The position numbers and the translations under genes are program-made. Positions 1 to 12,409 of a DNA stretch of 64,000 bases are shown here, in pieces. The notes under the pieces are model-generated. The model did no database searches and was not told the origin of the DNA. It saw nothing but the letters and a program-made list of their open reading frames with translations. Position 1 is the stretch's first letter; the number at the start of each line of letters is the position of its first letter. The DNA lies in assembly GCA_947000775.1 (NCBI GenBank), contig CAMQGK010000040.1:1-64000 (forward strand), in the 5' to 3' direction. Origin of the DNA: Pterois miles (Eukaryota > Chordata > Actinopteri > Perciformes > Scorpaenidae).

Positions 1-500
1 CGCATTACTTCAGCTCACTTTGCCCAACTTTGACGTTTTATTTCGGTCGTTTCCTCCGCAGCGTGCTGCTCCCTGACCGCAACTTTCCTGTAGTCCCACC
101 CACCAAGAAACGCGATAGGTCGGTGTTGACATTACCGATTGGCTGACAGATAAGACTGACAGCTAAGAAACCAATGAGACAGAGGTATGACATGACAGTG
201 CAGCGTACCATACCATTGGACGATTCAGTCTGTTGCGTCTATACGTCATCATGGGCGCCATATTGGACCGGACAAACCAACACAACTAATGGAGGAGCTG
301 CTGTTTTCCTGAATGAAAACCACTACAACTTTATGTATTTACGCGCGAGAGGTTCACAGCTGCTCTGGAAGAAAGAGATGTACAAAGTGTGGCCAAAAAT
401 GATCAATAACCACATTAATGCAAAAGTTATTATACACAATTTTATTGAGCACATTTGGAAACTGAAATACATGTTGGATAAAACATGACATTACAATATA
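1..500. promoter_or_regulatory. possible edge promoter with CCAAT boxes
   Basis: Two CCAAT-type motifs lie close together: ATTGG at about 138-142 (CCAAT on the minus strand) and CCAAT at about 171-175 on the plus strand. The adjoining sequence is moderately GC-rich with several CpGs and the motif gtgggtgggactac on the minus strand. This resembles the start of a housekeeping-type transcription unit leaving the window leftward. No coding exon can be assigned. The 104-codon open frame at 174-488 has no recognisable domain. Confidence 0.2.
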
Positions 501-1261
501 GGTATTTATTTATTTCCAATTATTTTATTTGATTTCATTTCATTTCATTTAGCCTTAATGGAGGGTCACTGAAATCTGCATCCTGTAAAAATCCAAGCTA
601 ATTTACAGCGACAGAATTTTAATTTACAGTGAAACTGTGGAGCTTATTGGTGTGTGTTTTGTTTGTTTTTTGTTTTTTTCAAATAGCTTTTGGACAACAA
701 TACAAAAAATTACTTAGAACACACTGGAATATTTGTTTCATGCAGTGTAATTATATATTTTATTGTCTATCTGCCCTCATTTGAATGTGTTGCATTTTTA
801 TTTTCTAAAACACTCTTGAATCATCTCTTGAATGAAAAGTTAAGTTATTCTAAATAAATACATTATTATTTTTATTGTTATTATTGATGTTGTTAATAAT
901 AACAATAATGATAAATATAATAAGAATATTTTAAAATGTCTGAAAGTGGCATTACATATAAAACAAAGCCTTGCATCACATGCAGCATGTCGTAAACTAA
1001 CTGCATAAGTGAGTTTTACATTGTAGATTACTGCTGATTTCTTTATTAACTGCATGTGTGAAAACTTGGCAACAGCTTTAATTAATTAATTTCTGCAACC
1101 ACACTGGGGATGATATTTGTTTTGGTTTGTATTTTAAATCATGATTTTTATCATCTTAAAAAAATACAACATAAACCACAACAAATAAAATAATATGTAT
1201 ATATAAATAAATGAATGAAATAAATGCACACATCAGATTCCCAGCACTTATATCCCTGTGG

Positions 1262-1350
1262 TCCCACCACCTGCACATGATAGATAAGATAAGATAAGAT
1301 AAGATAAGATGAACCTTTATTAATCCCTGGAGGGAAATTCGGGAGATAGA
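1262..1350 (-). mobile_element. LINE 3' tail (truncated)
   Basis: On the minus strand this reads aatttccctccagggatt, then aataaaggttcatc, then repeated TTATC units. It is the same tail as at 6583-6650 and as the SINE 3' ends in this window. Only the 3' end is present. Confidence 0.6.
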
Positions 1351-2794
1351 TAGATACAGAGTACATACTGTGTGTTTAAGGCACATTTACAAAAGAGTAA
1401 ATCATATATTAATAAATAAATAAATAATATCAATATAAAGGGGATGATATTTGTGCGTTTTCCTCTCACCTGACTAGTTGGTCAGTGTTCAGTAATTCCT
1501 CCTCAGTGTTTGGTGTCCTGAGTCGTGGGTCAAACAGTGTAATCCGTCTTTTTTCAGTCGTGGTCTGTTGAAATCTTTCCAGCTGTAGTCTAGCACTGTG
1601 AAGGCAGCACAGATCCAGAGCTCAGAGAGTTTAGCAGACTTGGGTTGTGGTCTGATAGAAAGTTAATTGAGCTAACTGCTCCCTCAGAGCCTCGGTGGTG
1701 CTACGCCACTGAGGCGTACCGTCTGAATGACCATTTAAAGGAAACATCACTCAGAAGTCTGCCCCGAAACAAAAGCACCTTCACCCACCTTTGATGAGCA
1801 GGAAACAAATGAAGTTTCATTGGGTGAACCAGAGGAGCCCCCAGGTACCTGCAGCGGGCCCAGACTCCCTTTTAAAAGCCCATCTATAATGGCGGAGGAC
1901 GGCGCCTGCAGGGGAGGTGAGCTGTGATTTAAATAGGCAGCCTGCCGGATCACAGCCCGTCACGCTGCTCCGCTGGCTGCAGCCTTTCCGCTCGTATGGT
2001 TATCATAATTGCTCTTGCTCAGAGGACATGCTGCTTCCGTCAGGGCCGCGTCCTTCTGCATTAGAGCTGAGGAGCCTCAGCCAAGCAGAACCCGGCTCTG
2101 CAGGTAGACGCTGCTTTATTTCCCTCCTCACAACGTCTCAGGAAGTTTGACACAGCTAGTTTTAGGAATATTAATAATAATAAGAGGCTACTTCATCAGC
2201 AACAGGCAGCATCATGGCTCATCAGCTTTGACCTTCTGACATGTTTTCATTGACCTTTCAAAAACACATTTCTACTTTTCCCTCTAAAGATTAAACTCCA
2301 CCCTGAATCTATATCTACTGAATATTAAACCTCCTCTGAAGGCTTTAAAGTTGGAAATCTTCCAAATAGATGGAGGCGGTGTGACCTTGAATAACGCTGG
2401 AAAAGATCCCGATGGTGATTTTACTTCCAGAGCAGCAGCAGCTGTCGTCCTCGTAGCACCGATCTATAAACTGGTGATCCCTCAATCAGAAACGTGGTCT
2501 TGTTTCAGCTGTCAGCACTAAGAAGCAACCTGAGGAGGGAGAGATACCTGTAGAAGGAGGTTTACTGTGAAACTACATCATCAGATAACTCTGTCAGGAC
2601 ACGTGGCAGCGTTGGGATTCCCCACCAGGAGACCAGGATCTTCACTCTGGATTTAAAACTGAGAAGACAGTAAAGTCAGCCATGATCACTCGAGTCTCAG
2701 GGGGTTAGAAGGGCACTCTCTATTTGAAACTACAAAAATATGATCAACCCTCAACACTCTGATGGCCTATCGGTGGGCTCAGTTTTCAAAGTAG

Positions 2795-3294
2795 AGCGAA
2801 GATCCTGGTCTCATCTGAAACTAGAAAACTTGATGAATCCATCAGTACCAACCAGGTCGGACTAGCGGGTCAGGAAGGAGGATAGATAGTGCTCCAAAGT
2901 TGGGCTAAATGTTGTCAAGGAAAAACTGTCATGTCCATCTTCAAAGGGGTCTGTTGACCTCTGACCTCCAGATGTGTGGATGTAAATGGGTTCTCTGGGT
3001 CCCCACCAGTCTCCCCTTTACAGATATGCCCACTTTATTTATTGTCTCCTAGTCTAAATGGTGTATCTGAGTATTTCTGCATACTGGGTCCCTAAACAGT
3101 GTTGAATCCCATAAACTGGGTCTCAGTGTGAAGCTGAGACTCTGGTGGATCAATGAGTCCAACTGGATTCATGTGTGATGATGTTAGTCCCCATAGGAGC
3201 CATTTCATTGATCACTGTATAAAATGACCTGTGGTGACCTCTACTACTACTACTACTATTACTACTACTACTACCTCTAGGATAATCACAGCCT

Positions 3295-3331
<37 letters not shown>

Positions 3332-3390
3332 ATCCTGGTAACTAGAGACCTAGAGCATTCAGAGGATGGATGGCTTTCCTAGCTACACTG

Positions 3391-3426
<36 letters not shown>

Positions 3427-3700
3427 AACAACAACAACAACATCCTGGTAACTCCCAAATCCCAGCATGTCTTCTTCTATGGTGTTCCTCAAGGTCTTGG
3501 TGTCTTAATGTGGCATTTAGGATTATTGATCATTCATTCAATTCTCCAGTGGTAAAAATGGTTCAGTTTAGCACCAAATCTGTGCAACAAATGGTATCAA
3601 CCCAAAAATTGCTGCAACAACTTATAGACATACTAGAGCCTGAGGATGGACATCAGATACTGATATCATCATCACACTTTTATAATTTATTCGAATCTAT
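2795..3700 (+). mobile_element. old copy of the (CTA)n-bearing dispersed element
   Basis: Starting with agagcgaagatcctggtctc and a degenerate core (ctgaaactagaaaacttgat), this copy continues through the module gacctctgacctccagatgt and the module gtctcccctttacagatatg. It also carries degenerate (CTA)n tracts at about 3240-3340 and 3390-3440. Its 3' part (3470-3665) is found again, inverted, at about 16640-16830. Divergence is high, so this is an old insertion. Confidence 0.6.
3241..3440 (+). repeat. (CTA)n microsatellites within old element
   Basis: Three impure CTA tracts are separated by cctctaggataatcacagc and by catcctggtaactagagac. The last tract changes to (CAA)n. The trinucleotide arrays next to a catcctgg motif repeat the architecture of the large arrays at 12122-13375 and 52540-53080. 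Confidence 0.85.
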
Positions 3701-5032
3701 TAGTTAATTAATTAGTGTTTATTTGTGATTTACAACTAGAAGAACGTGTCTCTCAGAGCTGAGCTGCATCTCAAATGAATCTTCAGGTTGCAGCTCTCAG
3801 ACGATGTTCACCACTTCTATGTGAAGTCTCTGATATAAGGAGCTTTCACACCTGTTGTCAGCAGAGTGCTGCCCAGCTCGCTGCTTTTATGAGTATTCAT
3901 GCACTTAGCTGATGCTTCATTAATGAACATGAGTGAGTTTTATATGTTCCCTGAGACACACAGCTGTCACACAATAACTGTCACAGCCCATAAACCTGTG
4001 ACCGAAACACTGGCTGAGCTCTAAATCAGCCCTCTGAGTGTGAGTGCGTCTTCCTCACATCACCAATAACTCTGTCTCCTGGTTTTTATTAACGCTGCCA
4101 GAGCATTTAAACCTTAATATATGTTGTGTTTTCCCACCGGAGCGCACAAATACCTCAAATTCACCAGTGATGAATTGGCAAATTAGTGGGCAGCTGTCAG
4201 ATGCCGGTAGCTTGGTAGCTCCTGCACCCATCGCTCCTCATCAGGAGCACTTTTTAATATGTTGGAGATAAAGTAACAGGCTCTGTGATAGCAGCGCTGC
4301 TAAATGAGCCATTTGAAGGCACGGCTCATTTTTCATAATCCTGGAGAAGTCAATTAAGGGACTCGCGGAGCTCAGGGAGACGTTGAAAAGAGAAGTGAGT
4401 TTTAGCCACAAGAGGAAGAGAAGCAGCGTCTCAATGGAGACACAACGGGGAAATGTTATGGGAGCAGCATATGAAAGGAGAACACAAAAGAAGGGCTATG
4501 AAAGCGTCAGACGCACTGACAGCGACACCAGCCAGCTGCTTTCAGAGCGCTGACAGGCTCAACAACAAAAGACAAAACACCCAAATGGCTTGTGGGTAAA
4601 AGGACACTATTGTGAGGCTCCATCCTGTCTCCAGAGACCCGGAGAGCTACGAGACCAGGACCCGCCCTGACAGCAGAACTCCTGCTGAACGCCTGCAGAT
4701 GAACACTTAGTGAAATGGATGCATCGTCATCTCGCCCTGACAAGAAGCACACAGACACCTTTTTAGTCCCGGCCTCGTCGAGGAGAGTATTAATTTCACA
4801 GAGGCCTCGCTGAAAAAAAGAAGTGTTTTCTCCTAAATAACATCCCTCAGTGTGAATATAATAGCTCCTGTTTGTACCGCTGTATCAGACAGAAGTGGAC
4901 TGAATCAGAGTTTCTACTGTGGCTTAAAGCCTCCTGCAGCTTCTCTGTGTCTCTGACATGAATTCAAAGCTTCAACTAGTGGAAATAATCTGACGATGTG
5001 TTTGTGTGTTTGCATCTCCTGTATGGAGGACA

Positions 5033-5470
5033 GAACCTGCCAAAATCTAAAATAAATCAATAAATAAATGACTCCAAAAGCAAATTAATGTCATTAAACG
5101 TAGCAAAAATAATACTGACAATAAATGTAGCCACTAAATAATTCACAAAATGTGACATAAATTAACTTCATTTATTTATCTTTGTATTAATTACCTTATT
5201 TATTTACTCTCCTGTTTAACTTTCCTTTTTATTTTTTATGTCTTAATTTTTAGTAATTTTTATGTATTTAATTAATTACATTAATTTATTTATTTCTGCA
5301 TTTGGTTTTTCTTTATTTATTCATTTTTGCAATATTTATTCATTGTTAAATAAATACATTAATGTCATTAAATGTAGCAAAAATACTATTGACAATAAAT
5401 GCAGCCATTAATTATTTCATAAAATGTGACATAAATTAACTTGCTTATTTATTTATTTTTCATTATTTTT
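5033..5470 (+). mobile_element. A/T-rich element related to 45672-46602 and 63838-64000
   Basis: It begins with agaacctgccaaaa, then aataaatcaataaataaatg. It shares cattaaacgtagcaaaaat and aatgtgacataaattaac with the two other loci. A second internal copy of the aatgtcattaaatgtagc module occurs near 5361. No coding capacity is visible. Confidence 0.55.
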
Positions 5471-6299
5471 TATATATTTCACATGGTTCATGAGCAGAAA
5501 TAACCTTTTTACTGTGTTGTTTTAAATATTATATTTCTGATATTTTGGGGCGGAGGCTGGACGACAGCAGGAAGCTGCGTCAATAAACTGAAAACAAAGT
5601 TCACTGCAGGATTTGAGCTGAATTGCTGTGACAGCTCCTCTAAAACCAAACAGATCGCCATAAACCAACAGTGGGCTCACTTCACGTCCTCGCAGGCCTG
5701 GTTTGTAAATGCCACGCCATAATTTGAGGCACCGCCGACCTGAAACCATCAATTCTGATCGCACACAATTCATTCAGTTATTTTTCATTTGTGAATTTGA
5801 TTCCTGGCCCGGAGGTCAGCCAGCTTGAATGGCAGCAGGTCAACAGGTCCAGAACAGGATCGCTGAAATTAATCTCCGCAGTTCACACACACTAAACCAC
5901 TAACAGGAACCAGACCGAAGGCTTCAACAGCCTGTTGCATGCAGAGTCGCCCCAGAGACCCTCGCTTCTCGCCAGCATGAGCTCATCTCCAGCTGGGGGG
6001 TGGGGGGGGGGATTAACCCCAGTGACGTCATGGCGACAGGTCGTACATGTTCGTCCTGTTTGGTATCCATAAATAAGAGAAGAAGAAAACTACGAGGTGT
6101 CCTCGGAGAGCTTCCTCCTCCTCCGCTGGGACCATGTGAACATTACTGAGCTGCCAAAATAAGTCAGTAAATGAGACCAGACCCCACAGAGACCGATGAT
6201 CCAATCTGATCCTTCACAGGAACAGTCGGGGTCCCAATGTCGACCAGAAAAACCCATAACTCAAGACTGGAACCTCGCATCCATCTAAACTCAGCTGAC

Positions 6300-6650
6300 A
6301 CGAAATCATTCCTGTTTCCTGGTGTTTGTTTCTACTGCATACCATGTGACTCTGATCATCTGTATTTATTCCTGGACCAAATGTATATAATTACATATAA
6401 TTATATAATTACATATATATATATATGCTATGCATATACAATACTCACCACCTGCTGCACTTTACTGATTACTGTTACTTATTTATTTTATTGCCAATTT
6501 CCTTCATTGCACCTTCTCTTTTACTTTTTACTATATTTATTTATATTTACTATATATTTTTACTATATTCATCTGTACTGTTGATGCTACTTTGACCCCA
6601 AATTTCCCTCTGGGGATTAATAAAGGTTCATCTTATCTTATCTTATACCG
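6300..6650 (+). mobile_element. truncated LINE 3' end
   Basis: The fragment ends gaccccaaatttccctctgg, ggattaataaagg, then ttcatcttatcttatctta. The upstream part is AT-rich and not assignable. The tail matches the minus-strand fragment at 1262-1350. Confidence 0.55.
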
Positions 6651-6961
6651 TATACTGGTAAAGAGTAAGCTGTCAAATAAATGACCAACAGCTTTAAAGA
6701 TGAACTCTCAGTTTTACACATCAGTTGACTTACTGAGAGACTCGTCAGTATCAGGACTAGATCGACTCTGCTTGGGAAATCAGGTCTATGATGTCATCTG
6801 TGGCTCTGGAGGAAGTTGGTCAAGTCTGAGGAAATAACGCCAACATTAAAGTTGCATTATGGGAAATGGAGCATCTAACACAGGGGTACTCAACTTGCTT
6901 TGCCCCGAGGGAAGCTAATAAACAACAAATATATAAACAACAATATTTATCAAACAAAATG

Positions 6962-7274
6962 AATAAAGAAGATGAACCTTTATTAGTCCCACTAGGGGAA
7001 ATTCAATTTTTACACTCTGTTGTAACGTATACACAGTACATGCAGGACCCATAGACATGCATCAATAGAGAGATGTCAGAGTGAGGGGGCTGCTCCTGAC
7101 AAGCGCCCCGAGCAGTTGGGGGTTTGGTGCCTTGCTCAGGGGCACCTCGGCAGTGCCCAAGAGGTAAACTGGCACCTCTCCAGCAACCAGTTGATCTTGG
7201 TCCATGGGGGACTTGAACCAGTGACCCTCCGGTTCCCAAGCCAACTCCCTACAGACTGAGCTACTGCCGCCCCC
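6962..7274 (-). mobile_element. tRNA-derived SINE, minus-strand copy
   Basis: Read on the minus strand it starts ggggcggcagtagctcagtc (A box region) and holds the B box ggttcaagtccc. It continues through a body containing ctcggggcgcttgtcaggag and ends with a LINE-like tail (ggactaataaaggttcatc). It is a close relative of the copy at 16920-17275. The family name was not assigned. Confidence 0.85.
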
Positions 7275-8140
7275 AAAACCATAACTCATTTTTCTTTGAA
7301 TGTCATCATTTTCAAAATAACTTAAATGATTTATTAAAGGTACTAAATACTGGACTGGGACATTTTCTATATTTTGGACGAGCTGCCTGCCTACCTGCCT
7401 GATCACATTATGTTCATGATGATAATTGGAGAGAGTCCTGAAGTGGCTTAGTGACTTTCCCTTTAGATTTCGGGACTTTTGGGGCTAGTAAGAGTTACCA
7501 ATGGGCTGGGTTACTAGGTTGGATCATTTTTTTAAATCTAGCATACTCTTGCTGGTTTCTTAAGATCACCGACCCCGTCTTTAAAGAACAGAGAGAAATT
7601 TATATTGAAGCTCTAAACAGCAGAGTGTTTCAAACAAGTCATTAATAAGATAACAGAGCAGAGGTCGCTTTCTAGACTTATTAGTTCAACAATCAGCCTG
7701 AGAAGAATCTATAAGTGACATTTTCACCAAGTAAACCCTCCAAAGAGCAGATCAGGGACCAAAACGCCCTGCAGCCGAGGGATCAGCAGAGAATCAGGTC
7801 TGAACCCCGGACTCAGAGACAGAAAGATTTTACCTGTAGTCAAAGGTCAGGTGAAGGTCGGGCAGGGAGATAAAACAGGTATCCAGAGGGGTCAGACGAA
7901 GGTCAGATGGGCAGGAAGGCATCATGCTTGGTCCGGCAGAACACAAGGCTGAAACCTAAAGTGGAAGCACAAGAGCCAATCTAGCAAAGAGTGAATGGTA
8001 AAGATCTGCTGCAGGACTGATGGAGGGAGGGAGGGAAAGGTGTGCAGGCAGGGGGAGGTGGTGGAGGACGGTGGGTTGGCCCAAGGTAACGAGATCACGA
8101 AGGAAAAGCACAGATTTTAGCTTCATGAGTGTTTGAGGCG
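7275..8140. other. intergenic, nothing recognised
   Basis: Mixed-composition sequence with short open frames only. No domain, repeat unit or motif was recognised. Confidence 0.5.
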
Positions 8141-8144
8141 TTCC

Positions 8145-8530
8145 GATCATGGACTGTATATAAGAGGAGGACGTGGGCACCGTGACGCCACCCAGTGGTT
8201 TGACTACAGTTTAGAGGCCTCAAGTTCAGCATTGTGGGTGTCGCCATCTTGGTTTTTAGTTGTTGTCATCTCTGTTTTTGGTTGTTGCCATCTTGGCTTT
8301 CAGCAGTCACCATCTTTGGCTTTTGCCCGTCACCACCTTGATTTTAAGCTGTTGCCATTTTGGCATTTGGCTTCTGCCATCTTGGTTTTTGGTTGTTGCC
8401 ATCTCTGGCTTTTGACCGTGTCATATTTGTTTGTCAGTAATCACCATCTTCAGTTTTTGCCATCACCATCGCGATTTTAAGCTGTTACCATCTTGGCTTT
8501 TTGTGATTATCATTTGGAACCAAAATGACA
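8145..8530 (+). repeat. dispersed repeat with 'gccatcttggtttttggc' motif
   Basis: It opens with gtatataagaggaggacgtg and gtgacgccacccagtggttt. About ten imperfect copies of a roughly 30-bp unit around ccatcttggtttttggctg follow. Related copies sit at 20565-20660, 22100-22345 and 25025-25110. Confidence 0.7.
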
Positions 8531-8799
8531 CCAGAGGGTGGAGCTACGTAAAGCCAAACACTGAATACGACATCTCTAGGTGACCAAAACGTTATAATTA
8601 ATTTTGATGAAGGGAAAACACACTGAAAGTTTTAAAGCTGGGAGACGAAAACATGGACAACTCCCAGACCAGAGTCGCCCCCTGCTGGCTGGTGGACAGA
8701 CTGCAGGTTTAAGGCTCTTCTGAAAGGCTCCGATGGAAATGGAGGAGGTTGAACATCACAAAGTAACACTGGGATGGAGTGAAGAATCAGGAGAACAGC

Positions 8800-10262
8800 A
8801 GCGTTAATCTTAAAATGTTATTTTAATAAGGTGCTGGAAATATTCAACAGTCACATTTGTTCTTTTTCCTTCTCACAGAACAAGAACATTTATAACCCGA
8901 CGCCGGGAAACCACAGAGAGTGTGCTGCACGACAGGAGAACATGACCTTTAGATATATATAATTATATATATAAAATATTAATTATATATATTATATATA
9001 ATTATATATATTATATATATATAAATATAAATAGTCACAATGTGGTAGAAACGCACAGCACTGGGCAATTAAGGCAACACGTTAAAAGGTAAAAGACAAC
9101 CTTTTCTATACAAGGAGAGTAAAAAATAAAAAACAAGCACCAGGAAACACATCACAGAGCCTCGTCGAACCCCAGAGGACCACACGGTAAAACACTCCTT
9201 ATAGCTGCTGTGCAACACAAAGACACAAAGAGAAGTTGGAGAGAAACTTTGTCTGCTTTTGGTTTGATGTGTTTCTTTGTCCCTCCAGATCTGGAGCTGG
9301 TTTCTGTCACAGCTCCAGTTTTATCAGTCAATGAATCCAAGAAACTCTCTTTTCTTCCCCCTCCGGTTTTTCTGTCAGTTGGCGCAGAGACACCTGCTGG
9401 TGCTTTGGAGGAGGTGCAGCTTGGCAACGCCGGCGAGACGTAAATCCTCATGTCTGTATGAAACCCACTGTTAGTGTTGAGACCTTTCCAATAAATACTG
9501 GCAGGCTGCTGAGGAAAACACGCTTTTAAAAAACTGTAAAAAAAAAAATGATTATTGAGTTAGGTTCAAAAGCAAATCTCCATAAAGGCTGAACAGCTTC
9601 TGAAATGTAAAGGTATAACACTTCAGATGAGTCAAAAAAAAAAAAAAAAAAAAAAAGGCAGGTTTCTCCAATTCCAGCTCTGGTCGGCGTCCCGTCATCA
9701 ATTTGGTAAATCGTTTTTGCATAATATTCGTCTTGAGAGGGCGATAAAACCTAATGTAAAGTACCTGCCTCCCAGTGACGGTATCACAGGTCACAGGCCC
9801 CGTTTAGCCCCGACTCAGCACAGCCAGGCCTGCTGATTGGCTGAGGAAGCTCATCGCCCTTTAACTTCCTCGTTAGGGGTCGACGCTCGATGCTGATCTG
9901 GAGTCAGCGTCCAGTTTAAGGAGGGTGAACGGAGCAGCCGCTGAGAACAACGTACATCATCTGTAAACACTAACAGTCCGTCATGCCTGGTTAAGAAAAT
10001 TAAACCGTCACACAAACGTTTGTTGACACACAAACATAGAAACAGATAAAAAGTTAGACAGTCATATGGCATCGAGTCGATCACACAGAACGAGTAGAAT
10101 CGCGTCTTGGTTCTCATCTGCAGCCGTACGACAGCGACCCGTCACCACGATTTCCAATATATACATCCTAAAATCATTAAGACCGGTGGATCTCCACTTT
10201 CCCTTCGTCTCCTCGTCTTTGTGCAAGAATCATTATATTTTATCAAGTTGTCCTCGGCAGCG
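8800..10262 (-). other. slc49a4: probable 3' UTR of slc49a4
   Basis: This stretch follows the stop codon and has no other gene in it. On the minus strand a variant poly(A) signal ATTAAA occurs at 8827-8822, and no better AATAAA was seen between it and the stop codon. The stretch holds an AT-rich palindromic block (about 8957-9025) and a run of 23 A on the plus strand (9634-9656). The end point is inference; a cDNA 3' end would settle it. Confidence 0.45.
8822..8827 (-). terminator. candidate poly(A) signal ATTAAA
   Basis: ATTAAA reads on the minus strand about 1.44 kb after the slc49a4 stop codon. It is the second commonest vertebrate signal. The choice rests only on position and on the lack of a canonical signal nearer the stop. 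Confidence 0.35.
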
Positions 10263-10378
10263 TCACACGGAGACGAAGACGTCCAGGTAGAGGCGGTCGT
10301 AGGACTCCCTGAAGAAGAGGATGAGGACGAGGCTGAAGAGACAGGAGCCGGTGACACACCAGTTCAGCCACGACAGAT
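10263..10378 (-). CDS. slc49a4: slc49a4 last coding exon with stop codon
   Basis: 116 coding nt. Two bases complete an aspartate codon, then LSWLNWCVTGSCLFSLVLIL, FFRESYDRLYLDVFVSV and TGA at 10265-10263. The recalled human C-terminus is FRESYDRLYLDVVVSV. It forms the last helix and a short C-terminal tail. The acceptor ctgcttcctccag lies directly beside a 28-bp minisatellite that starts at intron position about -27. Plus-strand readings over this exon are shadows. Confidence 0.94.
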
Positions 10379-10404
10379 CTGGAGGAAGCAGAGAGACGTT
10401 TGGG

Positions 10405-10826
10405 TTAGATCTGCTTCAGCTCCAGTCTACAGTTAGACCTGCTTCAGCTCCAGTCTACAGTTAGACCTGCTTCAGCTCCAGTCTACAGTTAGATCTGCTT
10501 CAGCTCCAGTCTACAGTTAGACCTGCTTCAGCTCCAGTCTACAGTTAGATCTGCTTCAGCTCCAGTCTACAGTTAGAGCTGCTTCAGCTCCAGTCTACAG
10601 TTAGACCTGCTTCAGCTCCAGTCTACAGTTAGACCTGCTTCAGCTCCAGTCTACAGTTAGATCTGCTTCAGCTCCAGTCTACAGTTAGACCTGCTTCAGC
10701 TCCAGTCTACAGTTAGACCTGCTTCAGCTCCAGTCTACAGTTAGATCTGCTTCAGCTCCAGTCTACAGTTAGACCTGCTTCAGCTCCAGTCTACAGTTAG
10801 ACCTGCTTCAGCTCCAGTCTACAGTT
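10405..10826 (+). repeat. 28-bp minisatellite, part 1 (about 15 units)
   Basis: The unit agacctgcttcagctccagt + ctacagtt is repeated with only the second dinucleotide pair varying (agacc, agatc, agagc). Read in the transcribed direction each unit carries TCTAAC and ctgaagcag. The array begins 27 nt from the acceptor of the last exon. Confidence 0.97.
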
Positions 10827-11172
10827 GCCTGCTTCGCTGTGTTGGTGCTGTGTGAGGTGGTGTGGGGGGGGGGGGGTGGGGGTGGCGGAGCTAGTTGAGT
10901 GCCGTAGTTGGTGTGTGTCGTTGACTGTGTGTAGTTGTGGCAGGTTGGTGCTGCGTTAGTTGTGCTGCTGTAGTTGGTGTGCTAGTTGATGGCGTTAAGT
11001 TGGGGGTGTGTGGGTAGTGCGGGTAGTGAGGGTAGTTGTGTGTGTAGTTGGTGGTGTAGTGGTGTGCTGTAGTTGGCTGCTGCTAGTTAGTGGGTAGTGG
11101 TGTGTCGTGTAGATTGGTGTAGTGGTGCGGTGTGTGGGTAGTTAGAGTGCTAGTAGTTAGAGCTGCTCGTGT
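10827..11172 (+). other. G/T-rich disrupted zone inside the 28-bp array
   Basis: This is a G/T-dominated stretch with a run of 13 G (near 10862-10874) and repeated gtagttggtg-like words. It is flanked on both sides by the intact 28-bp array. C and A are nearly depleted. It resembles a low-quality consensus more than evolved sequence. Confidence 0.7.
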
Positions 11173-11440
11173 TGATTGCTTCAGCTCCAGTCTACAGTTA
11201 GAGCTGCTTCAGCTCCAGTCTACAGTTAGAGCTGCTTCAGCTCCAGTCTACAGTTAGAGCTGCTTCAGCTCCAGTCTACAGTTAGATCTGCTTCAGCTCC
11301 AGTCTACAGTTAGATCTGCTTCAGCTCCAGTCTACAGTTAGAGCTGCTTCAGCTCCAGTCTACAGTTAGAGCTGCTTCAGCTCCAGTCTACAGTTAGAGC
11401 TGCTTCAGCTCCAGTCTACAGTTAGAGCTGCTTCAGCGTC
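11173..11440 (+). repeat. 28-bp minisatellite, part 2 (about 9 units)
   Basis: Same unit as at 10405-10826, mostly the agagctgcttcagctccagt variant. It ends at gcttcagcgtcctgcagg. Confidence 0.96.
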
Positions 11441-11834
11441 CTGCAGGTTGGACACATTAACTTTTGTTTTTGTTTTCTCCTCTTTTCCACAGTTTTCTTC
11501 CTCATATTTTCTCTTGCCTCACATATATAATTATATAATTATACACTAGATACAGAGCTCAACCATGACGATGACCCGCTGGCTGGGAAAATGGTACAAA
11601 AGCATTAAGCACATTGTTCTTCTCTGGAGCTGATGGTGGAAGTAGCGACAGAGTGAGACATCTCTTTTCCTTCATGCACATGCTCAGAAGTAAAATGATG
11701 TTGGTAAAGACAAAAGTTTATGAGCTGAAGCAAAGAATGTACTTTGATAAAAAGTGAAAATCAGTAGTTTGACTTGAGGCTACTGAAATAGTCTGTGTTG
11801 AACAATGAAGAGTGGGAGAGGACAAATATGGCAC

Positions 11835-12277
11835 ACAATCAATAATAGATATTGACCAGAAACCCTCCCAGGTTCTGACTTTAGCATCAACAATCTGCTC
11901 CAATCAGAACATGGCAAACTGCAGCCCAACAGGCAACAACAGCTGTCAGTGTGTCAGAGTGCTGACTGGACTAGGACTTGATCCAGACTGACTGGGACTA
12001 TCATAAAGTGGGCATGTCTGTAAAGGGGAGACTGGTGGGGACCCAGAGAACCCATTTACATCCACACATCTGGAGGTCAGAGGTCAAGTCTGGAGCCTCA
12101 TTTAATCTCCTTCACTACCAGCTAGTCTGACCTGGTTGGTTCTGATGGATCCATCAGGTTCTCTAGTTTCAGATGAGACCAGGATGTAGTAGTATGTAGT
12201 AGTAGTAGTAGTAGTAGTCTGACCTGGTTGGTACTGATGGATCCATCAGGTTCTCTAGTTTCAGATGAGACCAGGAT

Positions 12278-12318
<41 letters not shown>

Positions 12319-12377
12319 CTGACCTGGTTGGTACTGATGGATCCATCAGGTTCTCTAGTTTCAGATGAGACCAGGAT

Positions 12378-12409
<32 letters not shown>

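Larger units (their letters stand above)
500..6300. other. intergenic region, mostly unrecognised
   Basis: No gene was recognised. Contents are an AT-rich stretch (500-1450), a LINE tail, moderately complex sequence at 1450-2790, an old (CTA)n dispersed repeat (2795-3700), complex sequence at 3720-5030 that could include regulatory DNA, an A/T-rich repeat starting gaacctgccaaaa (5033-5470), and a G-rich run near 5996-6010. Confidence 0.5.

Noticed and set aside
7451..7645. 64-codon frame with a hydrophobic stretch (WAGLLGWIIFLNLAYSCWFL)
   Set aside because: No homologue recognised, no splice signals paired with it, and the length is within chance expectation.
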